DNA of 64,000 bases, taken from contig BRXU01000021.1 of the NCBI GenBank assembly GCA_030267565.1, positions 2,016,501 through 2,080,500 of the forward strand, read 5' to 3'. The notes under the pieces are model-generated. The model did no database searches and had not been told where the DNA came from. It saw only the letters and a program-made list of their open reading frames with translations. Positions 55,301 to 64,000 of the stretch are shown one piece after another. Made by a program: the position numbers and the translations under genes. How positions within the stretch are numbered: the stretch's first letter is position 1; each line of letters begins with the position of its first letter. The DNA is from Pleodorina starrii. Taxonomy: Eukaryota > Chlorophyta > Chlorophyceae > Chlamydomonadales > Volvocaceae.

Positions 55301-56738
55301 GCTTAACCGCTATGGCGTGGGCTGGCCCTTGCAGTACGAATCCAAGTGAGAGGGCCGTACTGCCGTTGGGTGTGTGTGCCGCAATTCCGGCTAGAATGGT
55401 TTCACGACTGCTTCCGGGTGGGATGGTGTAGCCGCAGGAGACGGATGCGAGGTAGGGGCATGTTCCGCCCTGCAGATTGACGCAGTGGCGTAGGTAGTGG
55501 TTCACCAGCATGACACTGAAGTTTCCGGTATATCGGTTAAATGCATGGCTCCAGAGTTTGGCAGTGCCAGTTTCTCGTGGGTTGCGTCTGGCTAGTTCGT
55601 TGAGCCGGAGCTGTACGGCATTGCAGTACTGCAGTACGGTCGGTGGCTCAAGGACCCGGCGGCCCATGAGGTTGTTGATGGCGTGTATTTGACAGAATTG
55701 TGCTACCTGCGGCTCGTGATATGTGGGTGGGGCGGTGTTCGCGGGTGGGGGCCAGAGCACAGTCAGGCGGTGCAGTCGAGCTTGCTGGGTGTGCGGTTCC
55801 TGAGTCCTCTGGGCCCTGTTTGTGGGCACGGGTGATCCGATCATGTGGGTCAGATGTCGTGGTGCAGTCGTGTGGTTAAGCTCGCGGCTTGGTTGTGCGC
55901 GCTGTGTGCGTGCTGGCGTGCCAATGAGGCGCGCGAGGGGGGCTGTCGGGGGTGGGTTATGGTGGCTGCGGGTAGCAGCTCTGACGCGGCAGGGTTGTAA
56001 TGCGCTACTGCTGGTTACAGCTTCATGAGTCGCGACCTTCCCTCCGTCCGCCTGCCTAGTTACGGCCGCGCGGAGTCTTGCAGCCATGGAAGGTAGCCGC
56101 ATCTTCCCCCGAGCACCCTTTTTAGGCGAGCTAGTTTCGCGTGGGCAGTGGCAGTTGGCTGCTTCCACCCTCACTGAACCTCTCCTTTGAGGGTCCCCCT
56201 CCCGTGGTACGGCTTTCCCTTCTGCGTTGCTCTGGGCTGACCTTCTGTTGTCGGCTGCATGCGCTGTAATATTCGTTGATGTTATTTCGTCAATCCTATC
56301 TGTTATGATGTTGTCCAGAGCGCTTGTATCAGATTCTTGGTTATTTCCTTCGGACATGTCGCCGCGCTGCCCGTTCTGCGAGAGCAAGGAGCTGAGGTCG
56401 CATATGCTTTGGAGACGCTGCACATACGTATTATCAGCATGAGACGGGGTCCCGTTGCGGCTGCGCACTCGTATATTCCAAGCCCTCTGAATCCGTGGGC
56501 ATTTTCCGCTACACTTCCTTACGCTGGCCGCCGAGGTGATAATTCGTCCTTTGAGCGTCAGCTCAGATGTTATGGCTGGGGATACGGAGCCAGGGTCTCT
56601 TGAAGGTAGAGGCAAGTATGGTCCCGATGCGCTGTCATTCAGGCTGGCGCGGGGGCTGTCGATTTCCTCCGAGGAATGTAGTAGAGATAGTTTTCCTCTA
56701 TCGTAAGGATACGTCATGCTTGGAGTGCGCGGAGCCAT
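52386..56738 (-). CDS. LINE copy 1: cysteine-protease-like domain and APE endonuclease
   Basis: The frame is open from 57278; the first ATG is at 56738, giving 1,450 residues up to a premature TAA. A papain-fold protease-like domain lies near 55.72-55.15 kb: QFCQIHAINNLMGRRVL carries the presumed nucleophile Cys, and GPAHAIAVKR and WFRIDSAE the His and Asp. The order and spacing resemble Josephin or OTU deubiquitinases. After a Pro-rich linker comes the APE endonuclease: ILTMNTRGLQG, VMVLTETKLS, VMAGDWNATL, RIDDVLL and FDHKPLC. In the second copy the codon at the stop is TAC, so this stop is a point mutation. The true start and the N-terminal 300 residues are unresolved. Confidence 0.7.
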   Translation of the reverse strand: MAPRTPSMTYPYDRGKLSLLHSSEEIDSPRASLNDSASGPYLPLPSRDPGSVSPAITSELTLKGRIITSAASVRKCSGKCPRIQRAWNIRVRSRNGTPSHADNTYVQRLQSICDLSSLLSQNGQRGDMSEGNNQESDTSALDNIITDRIDEITSTNITAHAADNRRSAQSNAEGKAVPREGDPQRRGSVRVEAANCHCPRETSSPKKGARGKMRLPSMAARLRAAVTRQADGGKVATHEAVTSSSALQPCRVRAATRSHHNPPPTAPLARLIGTPARTQRAQPSRELNHTTAPRHLTHMIGSPVPTNRAQRTQEPHTQQARLHRLTVLWPPPANTAPPTYHEPQVAQFCQIHAINNLMGRRVLEPPTVLQYCNAVQLRLNELARRNPRETGTAKLWSHAFNRYTGNFSVMLVNHYLRHCVNLQGGTCPYLASVSCGYTIPPGSSRETILAGIAAHTPNGSTALSLGFVLQGPAHAIAVKRAGDNWFRIDSAEAVGRSQTPMDNSQWARLTGHVHYLASVDILTINQMMLDFRHIPGPEEWHTMEGRTQTAQLPTAPPILDLTDPSPTPMALDESDHRQNAACAATRYDAADIHPTPMEIDETDLTGTEGRTQTPPSQLEHPLPPTPAHEDLNAAELSTAQHENPGDNPATTAAESPMEIDPAEPGTGAAQPLPDAHNVELHPRETQPDLQGARPADAGTTSARRSNADGAANRNPGPQAAAPASRSRKRSRGQTGTTPATHTITYHLRRMLGLPIRPGRNQRADETPDAAEAARGPAHTPPNPAPEPTHTTHTPAEPTAPRTQQRKRHADNPPMPQPRPKPKSGPQQQHMTKYVLPKKPRTEAPAAPAETPQRTVPVPPVPAPGDPRPGHLKILTMNTRGLQGHREGIKHLLDEHKPDVMVLTETKLSAHHRRAIAGVKNTLKPYQTYMSNHPHDSNPTIRQAGVMIGVADRFNRQGSATAEPVPPELSGYIGHVRIAPPGSTALHVIGVYCPADPAARQKIYDYGRAAALQANAKGEHLVMAGDWNATLKLSDRSTGTCNATDRAHRRFSEETGLKPVDTARREYTYTQTQQGHDTHHSRIDDVLLAAQTSDAAAMEGKAYEQVYECGGNFDHKPLCTLLPLAGIRLLPAPAAQPPPDLTPSSWSRIQLPVQKESKTKARMEMEATLTEAVIHLLAALRPAHETISAASARLERAASKEDARQILTHLRDHEAVQTTNVDTLSHELGSLLLRCLGILDSHCQHKPPRTGRLHARRGTGKRITRLYGEHKALKCELTRILRAPRPDTPSHPAPGAPHAENTDAETLQPPTRPTPPTTPANPNPPEGTTAHARENPELQETPETRALRAAIRAKGGEIKKLTTETRKLHASKARKQFQSLLAKKPKHAHKQILEPDDQPRGITAIRHPADGHLCTTSDGILDALHSHFALLARPISGPRTGKYLPSEAPRN

Positions 56739-57807
56739 GGGTCTGTGGTTGGTCCGAGTCGAGAGCCGAGTCCGGAGAGGACCGCGTCGTTGTATCAATT
56801 GCTCAATGCCAAGGCCCGAGGCTCTGAGCTTCCGGTCCGGATTTGGCGCCGCACCCTTCCCAGTGCGAGAGCGAACTCTCTTGCATCGGGTTGAGTTAAC
56901 GGGCCCACCTCCAGTGGACAGCCAGGCTCGCCGCAATGGATTGCAAGCGTTGTGAGGAGTCTGGAGCAAGAATGAGGCCGCAGAGTTGTCGTGATCACAG
57001 AGCTCCCCGGCCTCATGGGAAAGGGCCGGGTCGTCCGCGCTCACAGCAGAAGCGCCGGTCGGTCTACGCTTGGCCAAAGCACGATAACCAAGCCATTGTG
57101 GTCTTTTGCACAGGCCTCCCGGTCCGGCAGCAGCGCAGGTCCCCTGTTCCGCGCCACTGACGCGTTTGTAGCACAGGGGGTTGACCGGCCGCACGCCGGG
57201 GGGCAAGCTGGCTCTCAGACCACCGCATTGGTTGTGTAGTGTAGCAGAGAATGGTTGGAGAGAAGCTGGAGTCTGCACCCTACTTGTCGCGACTAATGGT
57301 CTTGCTGTCCGAAGCGCTAGTGCTGCAGCGGCAGCGGAGTATAAGCTATTTATGTGATCATTCTATCTATCTCCCCTCACCAGCGGGTAGACGATTACGT
57401 ACCCATATGTATGACCACGCGCTCGCTCGATTGCTTGCACGATGTCTCTTTGCTGACTGGCTGACGACGGACTGACTGACTGGCTGGCTGACTGGCTGAC
57501 TGGCTGCTGGCTGGCGGGCGGGCTGGCCGGCGTACATTCCGGTATATATGCGCTTTACGGCGAACACCTACGCATCTGATTATTATCGATTGACATACGG
57601 GTAGGTCCGTCCGTCGGCGGTCCACGACGGACGGACGCCGCCGCCGCACCGTCGCCGGCGCCTTATTACTTTATTTGGCCGACAACATATCATCATGTGC
57701 ATCATGTGCTCCATACAGCATCAACAAACGCACCGGCGGCACGCGCGAGCATCCATGCAATCAGCTGCGCCCTGGCACGTTGACCGTTACTGCTGCACGT
57801 TAGGCGG

Positions 57808-57978
57808 TCAGTTTTGGCCACCGCCCAGATTGAAGAAGCCCTTGACGCCGCTGTAGTAGGCTGGGCCCAGATGAGCGATGATGTCCTTATACAGGGCCCA
57901 AGGGGTCCAGTTCCGGATGAGTGCCCGCTGGTCGCCGCTGTCCGCCGCCAGACCCACACGCAGAGCCGGGTCAGCCTC
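57808..57978 (-). CDS. Orphan terminal exon of an unknown gene
   Basis: After an acceptor ACCCCGCAG the minus strand reads 56 codons and a TGA: EADPALRVGLAADSGDQRAL, then NWTPWALYKDIIAHLGPAYY and SGVKGFFNLGGGQN. The composition and amphipathic spacing look like a genuine conserved protein end rather than chance, but I do not recognise the family. Upstream on the minus strand come a 110-bp CA run, repeats and the 5' end of a LINE copy, so no partner exon is visible up to 64 kb. It may belong to a gene interrupted by transposons or be a relic. Confidence 0.5.
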   Translation of the reverse strand, partial: EADPALRVGLAADSGDQRALIRNWTPWALYKDIIAHLGPAYYSGVKGFFNLGGGQN

Positions 57979-57989
57979 CTGCGGGGTGA

Positions 57990-59360
<1,371 letters not shown>

Positions 59361-59672
59361 GTGTGTGTGTGTGTGTTGGGTGGTGGTGATGGGGGGGAGG
59401 GCGGGCGTGCACCGACGCATCGTTCGGGTTGAGCGGGGGCGGCTGGGGTGTGATGGACGGGAGCAGATAGGCATCAGGAGGCAAAGACGGATGCTGTGGA
59501 CGCATGGACGAATGAGCGGCGGATGCATGCGTGGGTGCTGACATTAGCTAATAAGAAAGTAAGGAAGTGTGCTTTCTAGTAGCGACTAACACAAGCGCGG
59601 CAGGTGCGTGGGGAAAGCGTGCCGGCATCTACCTATTCCAGTCGATCGGTGCTGGTTACGTAGCTAGCGACA

Positions 59673-60459
59673 CCCCATCCCACCCGGCACCCGGCGCCCC
59701 GCACGCGGAAAACACCGACGCAGAGACCCTACAACCCCCCACCCGACCCACCCCGCCGACCACCCCTGCAAACCCCAACCCACCTGAGGGTACGACAGCC
59801 CACGCGCGCGAAAACCCGGAGCTCCAAGAAACACCAGAGACCCGCGCCCTGCGTGCCGCAATAAGAGCAAAGGGAGGGGAAATTAAGAAGTTGACTACGG
59901 AAACCCGTAAATTACATGCGAGCAAAGCCAGGAAACAATTTCAGAGCCTCCTAGCCAAGAAACCGAAACACGCACACAAACAAATTCTCGAGCCCGACGA
60001 TCAGCCACGCGGCATAACGGCCATTCGCCACCCCGCCGATGGGCATTTGTGCACAACTTCGGACGGCATCCTCGACGCACTCCACTCGCACTTCGCGCTC
60101 CTAGCCCGGCCCATCTCCGGACCCCGCACTGGCAAATACCTCCCGAGCGAAGCCCCGCGGAACTACCCCTGGGAGACGCCGGGAGCGCCGGACCCTCTAC
60201 GACGTGGTTTAGCCCAATGGGAAAGCGCACCCCCGTCCCTCCTCCCTGGCATATTAGACCCATGTAACTTCCGCGCATGCTTAGACCATCTCGCCCGCAA
60301 CAAAGCCCCCGGGCCAGACGGCATACCCAACGAGCTGCTACAGACACTCCCCACCGACCTCCAAACCGCAATCCACCACCTGATCACAGTCATGTGGGTC
60401 AAGGCCGAAATCCCCCCGCACTGGACGCAATCAGACACGGTACTCATTCCCAACAAGGG
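59673..60459 (+). pseudogene. LINE copy 2: linker and start of reverse transcriptase
   Basis: The frame reads the region between APE and RT domains (ARKQFQSLLAKKPKHAHKQI) and the first RT block NKAPGPDGIPNELLQ, up to the insertion at LIPNKG. It carries NYPWETPG where copy 1 has a stop after RN. The downstream part of the frame (to 60535) belongs to the insertion. Confidence 0.8.
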
Positions 60460-61442
60460 GTTGGTGTCGGCTTCCTTGAAGCCGGAAAAAGGGCGGGGCC
60501 CCGTTCAATCCGTACGGGTGGAGTTGAAGGGCTAGGGCGGCGAGGGCGTGAAGTGTGAGAGTGTCAACATTCCTGCTGATAGACAGCCAGAGCTTTCAGC
60601 AATCCGCCCCATGTTTAGCATCGCGCGCCGTCTCGGCACTGTGCAACTCTTCCGGCCAGCGCATTGGCTGAAGTTACTTGACAGTAGACATGGAGTGTAT
60701 CATTTACACATCACGCAGGCTGACTTGCCAATAGAAGGACAGCGGAACTGTTTGCGAGGGTAGCGACGACGTGCAGTTGCCGACGAGAGTGCACAGGCTT
60801 CGCTACTGAGGTATTCGCCGTAGAGGAGGCTTGACTGCTATAACATTAGGACAGGGAATGTAGAAGTCCATCCCCTAGGTTGCCGACTGGACTTGTTGGG
60901 CGGCCCGCAGAAGACCGCTGCATAGGGCTGCATCGTGCGTGCAATTTGCGGCTTGGCGTCCAACAACCAGCAGTTTGCCCCTCATGGTTTGCTCCTTGCA
61001 ACCTTTGTAATAGTAATATGCGTCAAGACGATCGGACCGGCTAGCAGAGCTGCTGTGGTGTGGTCGCGGGAAGAATGTTCGCAATGCAAACATAGTTTGT
61101 TTCCGAAACGAAGATTCATTTCACGCCGTCATGTCAGAATTCCACCTTAAGGAACGATGACTCTTCTGGAATTAATTATAGGCCGAGAGGTGATGGTTTG
61201 ACCTCGGCCTCGGTCCATGGAGACTGCCAAACTGGTTTGTACTCATGCGATGTTGGGTTCCAATAATAAATTTACCGTGCAATAAAGAATGTAATCTTTT
61301 ACTTATGCAGACTTTCCGTTGACCGAAAGTCTACACTTGTCCAATTACTTCCCAGATCCCAGATCACACGCACGCACGCACGCACGGACATGGGCAATCC
61401 TACAGGGCGGGGCCCCCCTGGGCGCTTCGCGCTGGGGCCCCG
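60460..61442. mobile_element. 0.98-kb insertion inside LINE copy 2
   Basis: This segment separates CATTCCCAACAAGGG from CCCAAAAAGGGCGACC, which are contiguous (one copy) in copy 1. The 11-base flanks 60449-60459 and 61443-61453 differ at one base and are a likely target duplication. GGGCGGGGCCCC near the left end (60491) is found inverted at the right end (GGGGCCCCGCCC, 61434-61445). No protein is recognised. It is either a non-autonomous transposon or a short retroposon. Confidence 0.65.
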
Positions 61443-61445
61443 CCC

Positions 61446-64000
61446 AAAAAGGGCGACCCACTCCTCATCAAGAACAAACGCCCCATCGCCCTGGCAAACA
61501 CACTCTACAAACTATACACCAGCCACATTACGTTTAATATCGTCACCTTTAGTGAACAAGCGCACATCTTCACGGAAGCCCAGGAAGGGTACCTCCGACA
61601 GCGTAACACGGAGCGGCAGATCCAAAACGTACTACACGCCATCGAGGACGCCGGCCTAACCAGCCGTGACCTCTACTTACTATATATCGATTTCACATCG
61701 GCATTTAACACCATCGATCACGACAAATTACTTATGATCATGTACGACCTAGGATATCCGGAGGACCTCATCGCGGTGGTCGCGAACCTGTACTCGCGCG
61801 CCACCACACGCATACGCACCGAACATGGCTGCACCGCGGAGATTGCAATCGAACGCGGCACAATTCAGGGCGATACACTATCACCCGTATTGTTCATCAT
61901 TTACATGGAGCCACTCCTAAGATGGCTACACAGCGGAGGCTGAGGATACCGCTACGGCTGCCTCCAAGCGGACGAAAATGACCGACACCACTTTAGCTCG
62001 GGGGCCTTTGCGGACGACCTAGTGATCCTCACGAACACCGTGTCTGACATGCGCACACAGAGCACAAAAATAGAGCGCTACGCCCGCTGGGGAGCACTCA
62101 AGGTCAACGTAGGCAAATGCCAACTGCAGGGCATTCTGCACGGCCGCGCGCGTTCCGATACTGATCTGAGTCGGGGCCCCGGTACGCAAAAATACAGGGC
62201 CGTCGTAGAACGTCTCCTGAAAAACCAAATTCGGATCGATGGCGTACCCATCCCGTACGAACCCCCAACAGGATCGTACAAATACCTCGGCGTACACATC
62301 ACCCCTACCCTGGATTGGACGACACAGGTGGCCTACACTCGCGCCGAAATCGACCGACGGGGGCAAAGCATACAAAACTCTCTCGCGACCCCAGATCAAC
62401 GCATAAACATGATCAAAACCCTCATTCACCCCTTTGTGGCGTACAGCCTGCCCACTATGGCGTACACCCCGCACGACATCGCCAGCCTCGACGCCCAAAT
62501 CGCCAGCATAGCCAAACGCAGCTACGGACTAAAAATGGGCTTCCCAACCCGCGCCATCCTCGGTCCCATATCGCGACTAGGTCTGGGGGTGGGCACCCTA
62601 CGTACCCTTTATGCGGTCAGAGCGGCGAAGACGCTCGTCCTGTCCCTCAACGACAAGGGACGCCTTGGGGCAGTAACCCGAGCCCTCCTGCACCTGCAGA
62701 GCCGGTACATGGGCACAATACCAGTGCACACATTCAAACGCGAATGCCGGCACTATACCACACTCAAACAACTTGCTCTCGTGCATGAAGCCGGTATCGA
62801 ACTCACGGACAAAGGCAGCACCTATGAGCCGGCAGCAGGCAGCCTCATTCACCTGATCGGGGCGCACAACCCGACGGCCGAGCCCAAGGATCTCGCGCTC
62901 CTCTTCCGATGCATACAGCCCCTGCTGGAACTTGGCCTGGACCTCAGGGCCCTGAAAGACAAAAACACGGGAGCGCACCTCATCACCACCGACCAGCTGC
63001 AACGCATCGGTGGCAGGAAGGTGGGCCCACGCCATCAGATAGCCCTAAACCAGCTCAGCCTCGCCTTGAATGCTGACCCCAGTGTTCGCGCCCGGGCGCC
63101 GCGCCACAGAGGTGTAGCACCCTTGCCCCCCGAACTACGACTCCTCCCGGACGGCCCACATCTAACCGATCTTGCGATGGAAGCGACAAGACCCACCCCC
63201 ATCCCCCACGGAACCCTAAGGAAGTACGTACTGGCCAAACCCCGCGACCCCGCCGACACCGTTCCGGCCGCCCCAGCTGAAAACCCACCCCCTCGCCCAG
63301 GCCCAACAACCCCTCGTGTGGCGACGGCAACCCAAACCGCGGCAGCGTCGTCCGGCACCGCAACAACCCTCGAGGCACGACGCCCGGCCGCCCGGCCAGC
63401 CGCCAGGCGCCACCAGCCGCAGCGAAAGACCGATAGTGAGCTGCTCAAAGCATACCTCCTTCGGCAGAACCTGAAACCAGTCGACGGTATCACAGATGCC
63501 GAGGCCATTGGGTGGGACCCCCGGCAAACCCCACTTACCCTTCAGCACTGCGAACGAATCCTGCGCCACCCGCTCCACCGGGGCCTCACGTCCCAAGTAG
63601 GCTCCGCCGAACGGCTACTCCACATGCTCCATGGGGAGACGGCGTGGCCTGCGGGGACACCAACCCAGCATGGCCTTAGCATCACACAGCTTCTCTTCGG
63701 GGACCAAGAGAGGGTAGCATGTATCAAGGCGGAAATCCGGAAACGGGTCGCCGTCAGCGCTCCGAACCCCAAGCGACAACGCACAACCGACTCGGCTACC
63801 CAACACACACACCGAACGTACTACCAGGTTGAATGGGAACGTACTGTCATCACTAAAGGGGCAATAGCACTGTACACCGAGAATGGCTACCACCCGAAGG
63901 CAGTGCACCGGTACGAAACCCCCACCGCCCCCACTCACCCCGAAATGATAGTCGAGGTAGAATGGGCCCCCACCGAAGATGAGGAGTCGCGACTGGCCTC
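61446..64000 (+). pseudogene. LINE copy 2: reverse transcriptase with nonsense codon, then downstream linker
   Basis: The frame resumes at KKGDPLLIKNKRPIAL and reads the RT core to LLRWLHSGG, then TGA at 61941-61943 where copy 1 has CGA. The same frame goes on with GAFADDLVIL at about 62.0 kb and the linker towards RNase H, open to the right edge. RNase H and the second endonuclease would lie beyond the window. Confidence 0.85.

Larger units (their letters stand above)
46600..57240 (-). mobile_element. Dual-endonuclease LINE (Dualen/RandI-like), copy 1
   Basis: Read on the minus strand the element encodes, in order, a cysteine-protease-like domain, an APE endonuclease, a reverse transcriptase, an RNase H and a C-terminal CCHC zinc finger with a restriction-like endonuclease. 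Possession of both endonuclease types is the defining trait of the Dualen/RandI clade, first described in Chlamydomonas. The 3' end is probably at the (ATT)n run near 46622; the 5' end is not fixed. Three lesions interrupt the coding sequence: TAA at 52386-52388, TAA after the RNase H motif at 47883, and a frameshift before 47719. Confidence 0.8.
59668..64000 (+). mobile_element. Dual-endonuclease LINE, copy 2, 5'-truncated, running off the edge
   Basis: From GACACCCCATCCC at 59668 the sequence is a near-identical plus-strand copy of the minus-strand LINE from about 52885 down to 49540. The upstream part with protease and APE domains is absent, a typical 5' truncation. It is interrupted by an insertion at 60460-61442 and has a nonsense codon at 61941. 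The two LINE copies face each other with their 5' sides. Confidence 0.9.

Noticed and set aside
46760..57278. Plus-strand open frames of 100-200 codons across the minus-strand LINE
   Set aside because: They have no recognisable motifs and mirror a coding strand with clear RT, APE and RNase H motifs.
62019..64000. Minus-strand frames over LINE copy 2 (for example 145 and 157 codons)
   Set aside because: Identical shadows occur over copy 1; they lie opposite the coding frame of the element.

Overview
The window looks like nuclear DNA of a green alga of the order Chlamydomonadales (volvocine or Chlamydomonas-like). The evidence is GC-rich sequence with many phase-1 introns bounded by GTGAG/GTACG and GCAG; a Pro-Ser-Pro repeat linker of the cell-wall glycoprotein type; a retrotransposon ending just after TGTAA, the algal polyadenylation signal; a dual-endonuclease LINE of the kind known from Chlamydomonas; and abundant CA/GT and CGCACG simple repeats. 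The species cannot be named from sequence alone.

Layout. (1) 1-5624, minus strand: a single-pass membrane protein gene, with eight exons joined in frame; its 3' end may lie just outside the window or in a doubtful exon at 30-67. (2) 5.6-8.4 kb: intergenic repeats and a stray exon fragment. (3) About 8.4-16.36 kb and 23.15-38.37 kb: the two arms of a large inverted duplication around a 6.8-kb spacer. Each arm carries a secreted papain-family protease gene, and the two genes are transcribed outward from the spacer. The minus-strand gene (8748-15700, 12 exons, 742 aa) reads signal peptide, I29-type prodomain, papain domain, LysM, beta-prism-like module, LysM. The plus-strand gene (23770-37999, 18 exons, 1205 aa) has the same body but carries two WSC domains, a discoidin-like (FTP) domain and a proline-rich linker plus apple-like module between signal peptide and prodomain. 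All the extra modules sit between phase-1 introns, so either version keeps an intact frame. (4) Spacer 16.36-23.15 kb: LINE tail fragment, a 140-bp satellite, a gag-like low-complexity open frame with a 34-bp minisatellite, and two flanking direct repeats. (5) 38.4-40.1 kb: a cluster of inverted short repeats with a perfect 48-bp palindrome. (6) 40123-45901: a nearly intact LINE whose whole leader is an array of 63 octamers. (7) About 46.6-57 kb, minus strand: a very long LINE with a cysteine-protease-like domain, APE endonuclease, reverse transcriptase, RNase H and a second, restriction-like endonuclease. (8) 57.8-59.6 kb: an orphan terminal exon, GT microsatellites, a repeat family and a tRNA-like sequence. 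(9) 59668-64000, plus strand: a second, 5'-truncated copy of the dual-endonuclease LINE, with its own nonsense mutation and a 1-kb insertion, running off the right edge.

The host genes form two stories: a membrane receptor-like protein, and a pair of extracellular proteases whose LysM, WSC and lectin-like modules would direct proteolysis to wall or matrix polysaccharide. The rest is a record of transposition. Several insertions can be dated relative to the duplication because the other arm, or a dispersed copy, keeps the empty site.
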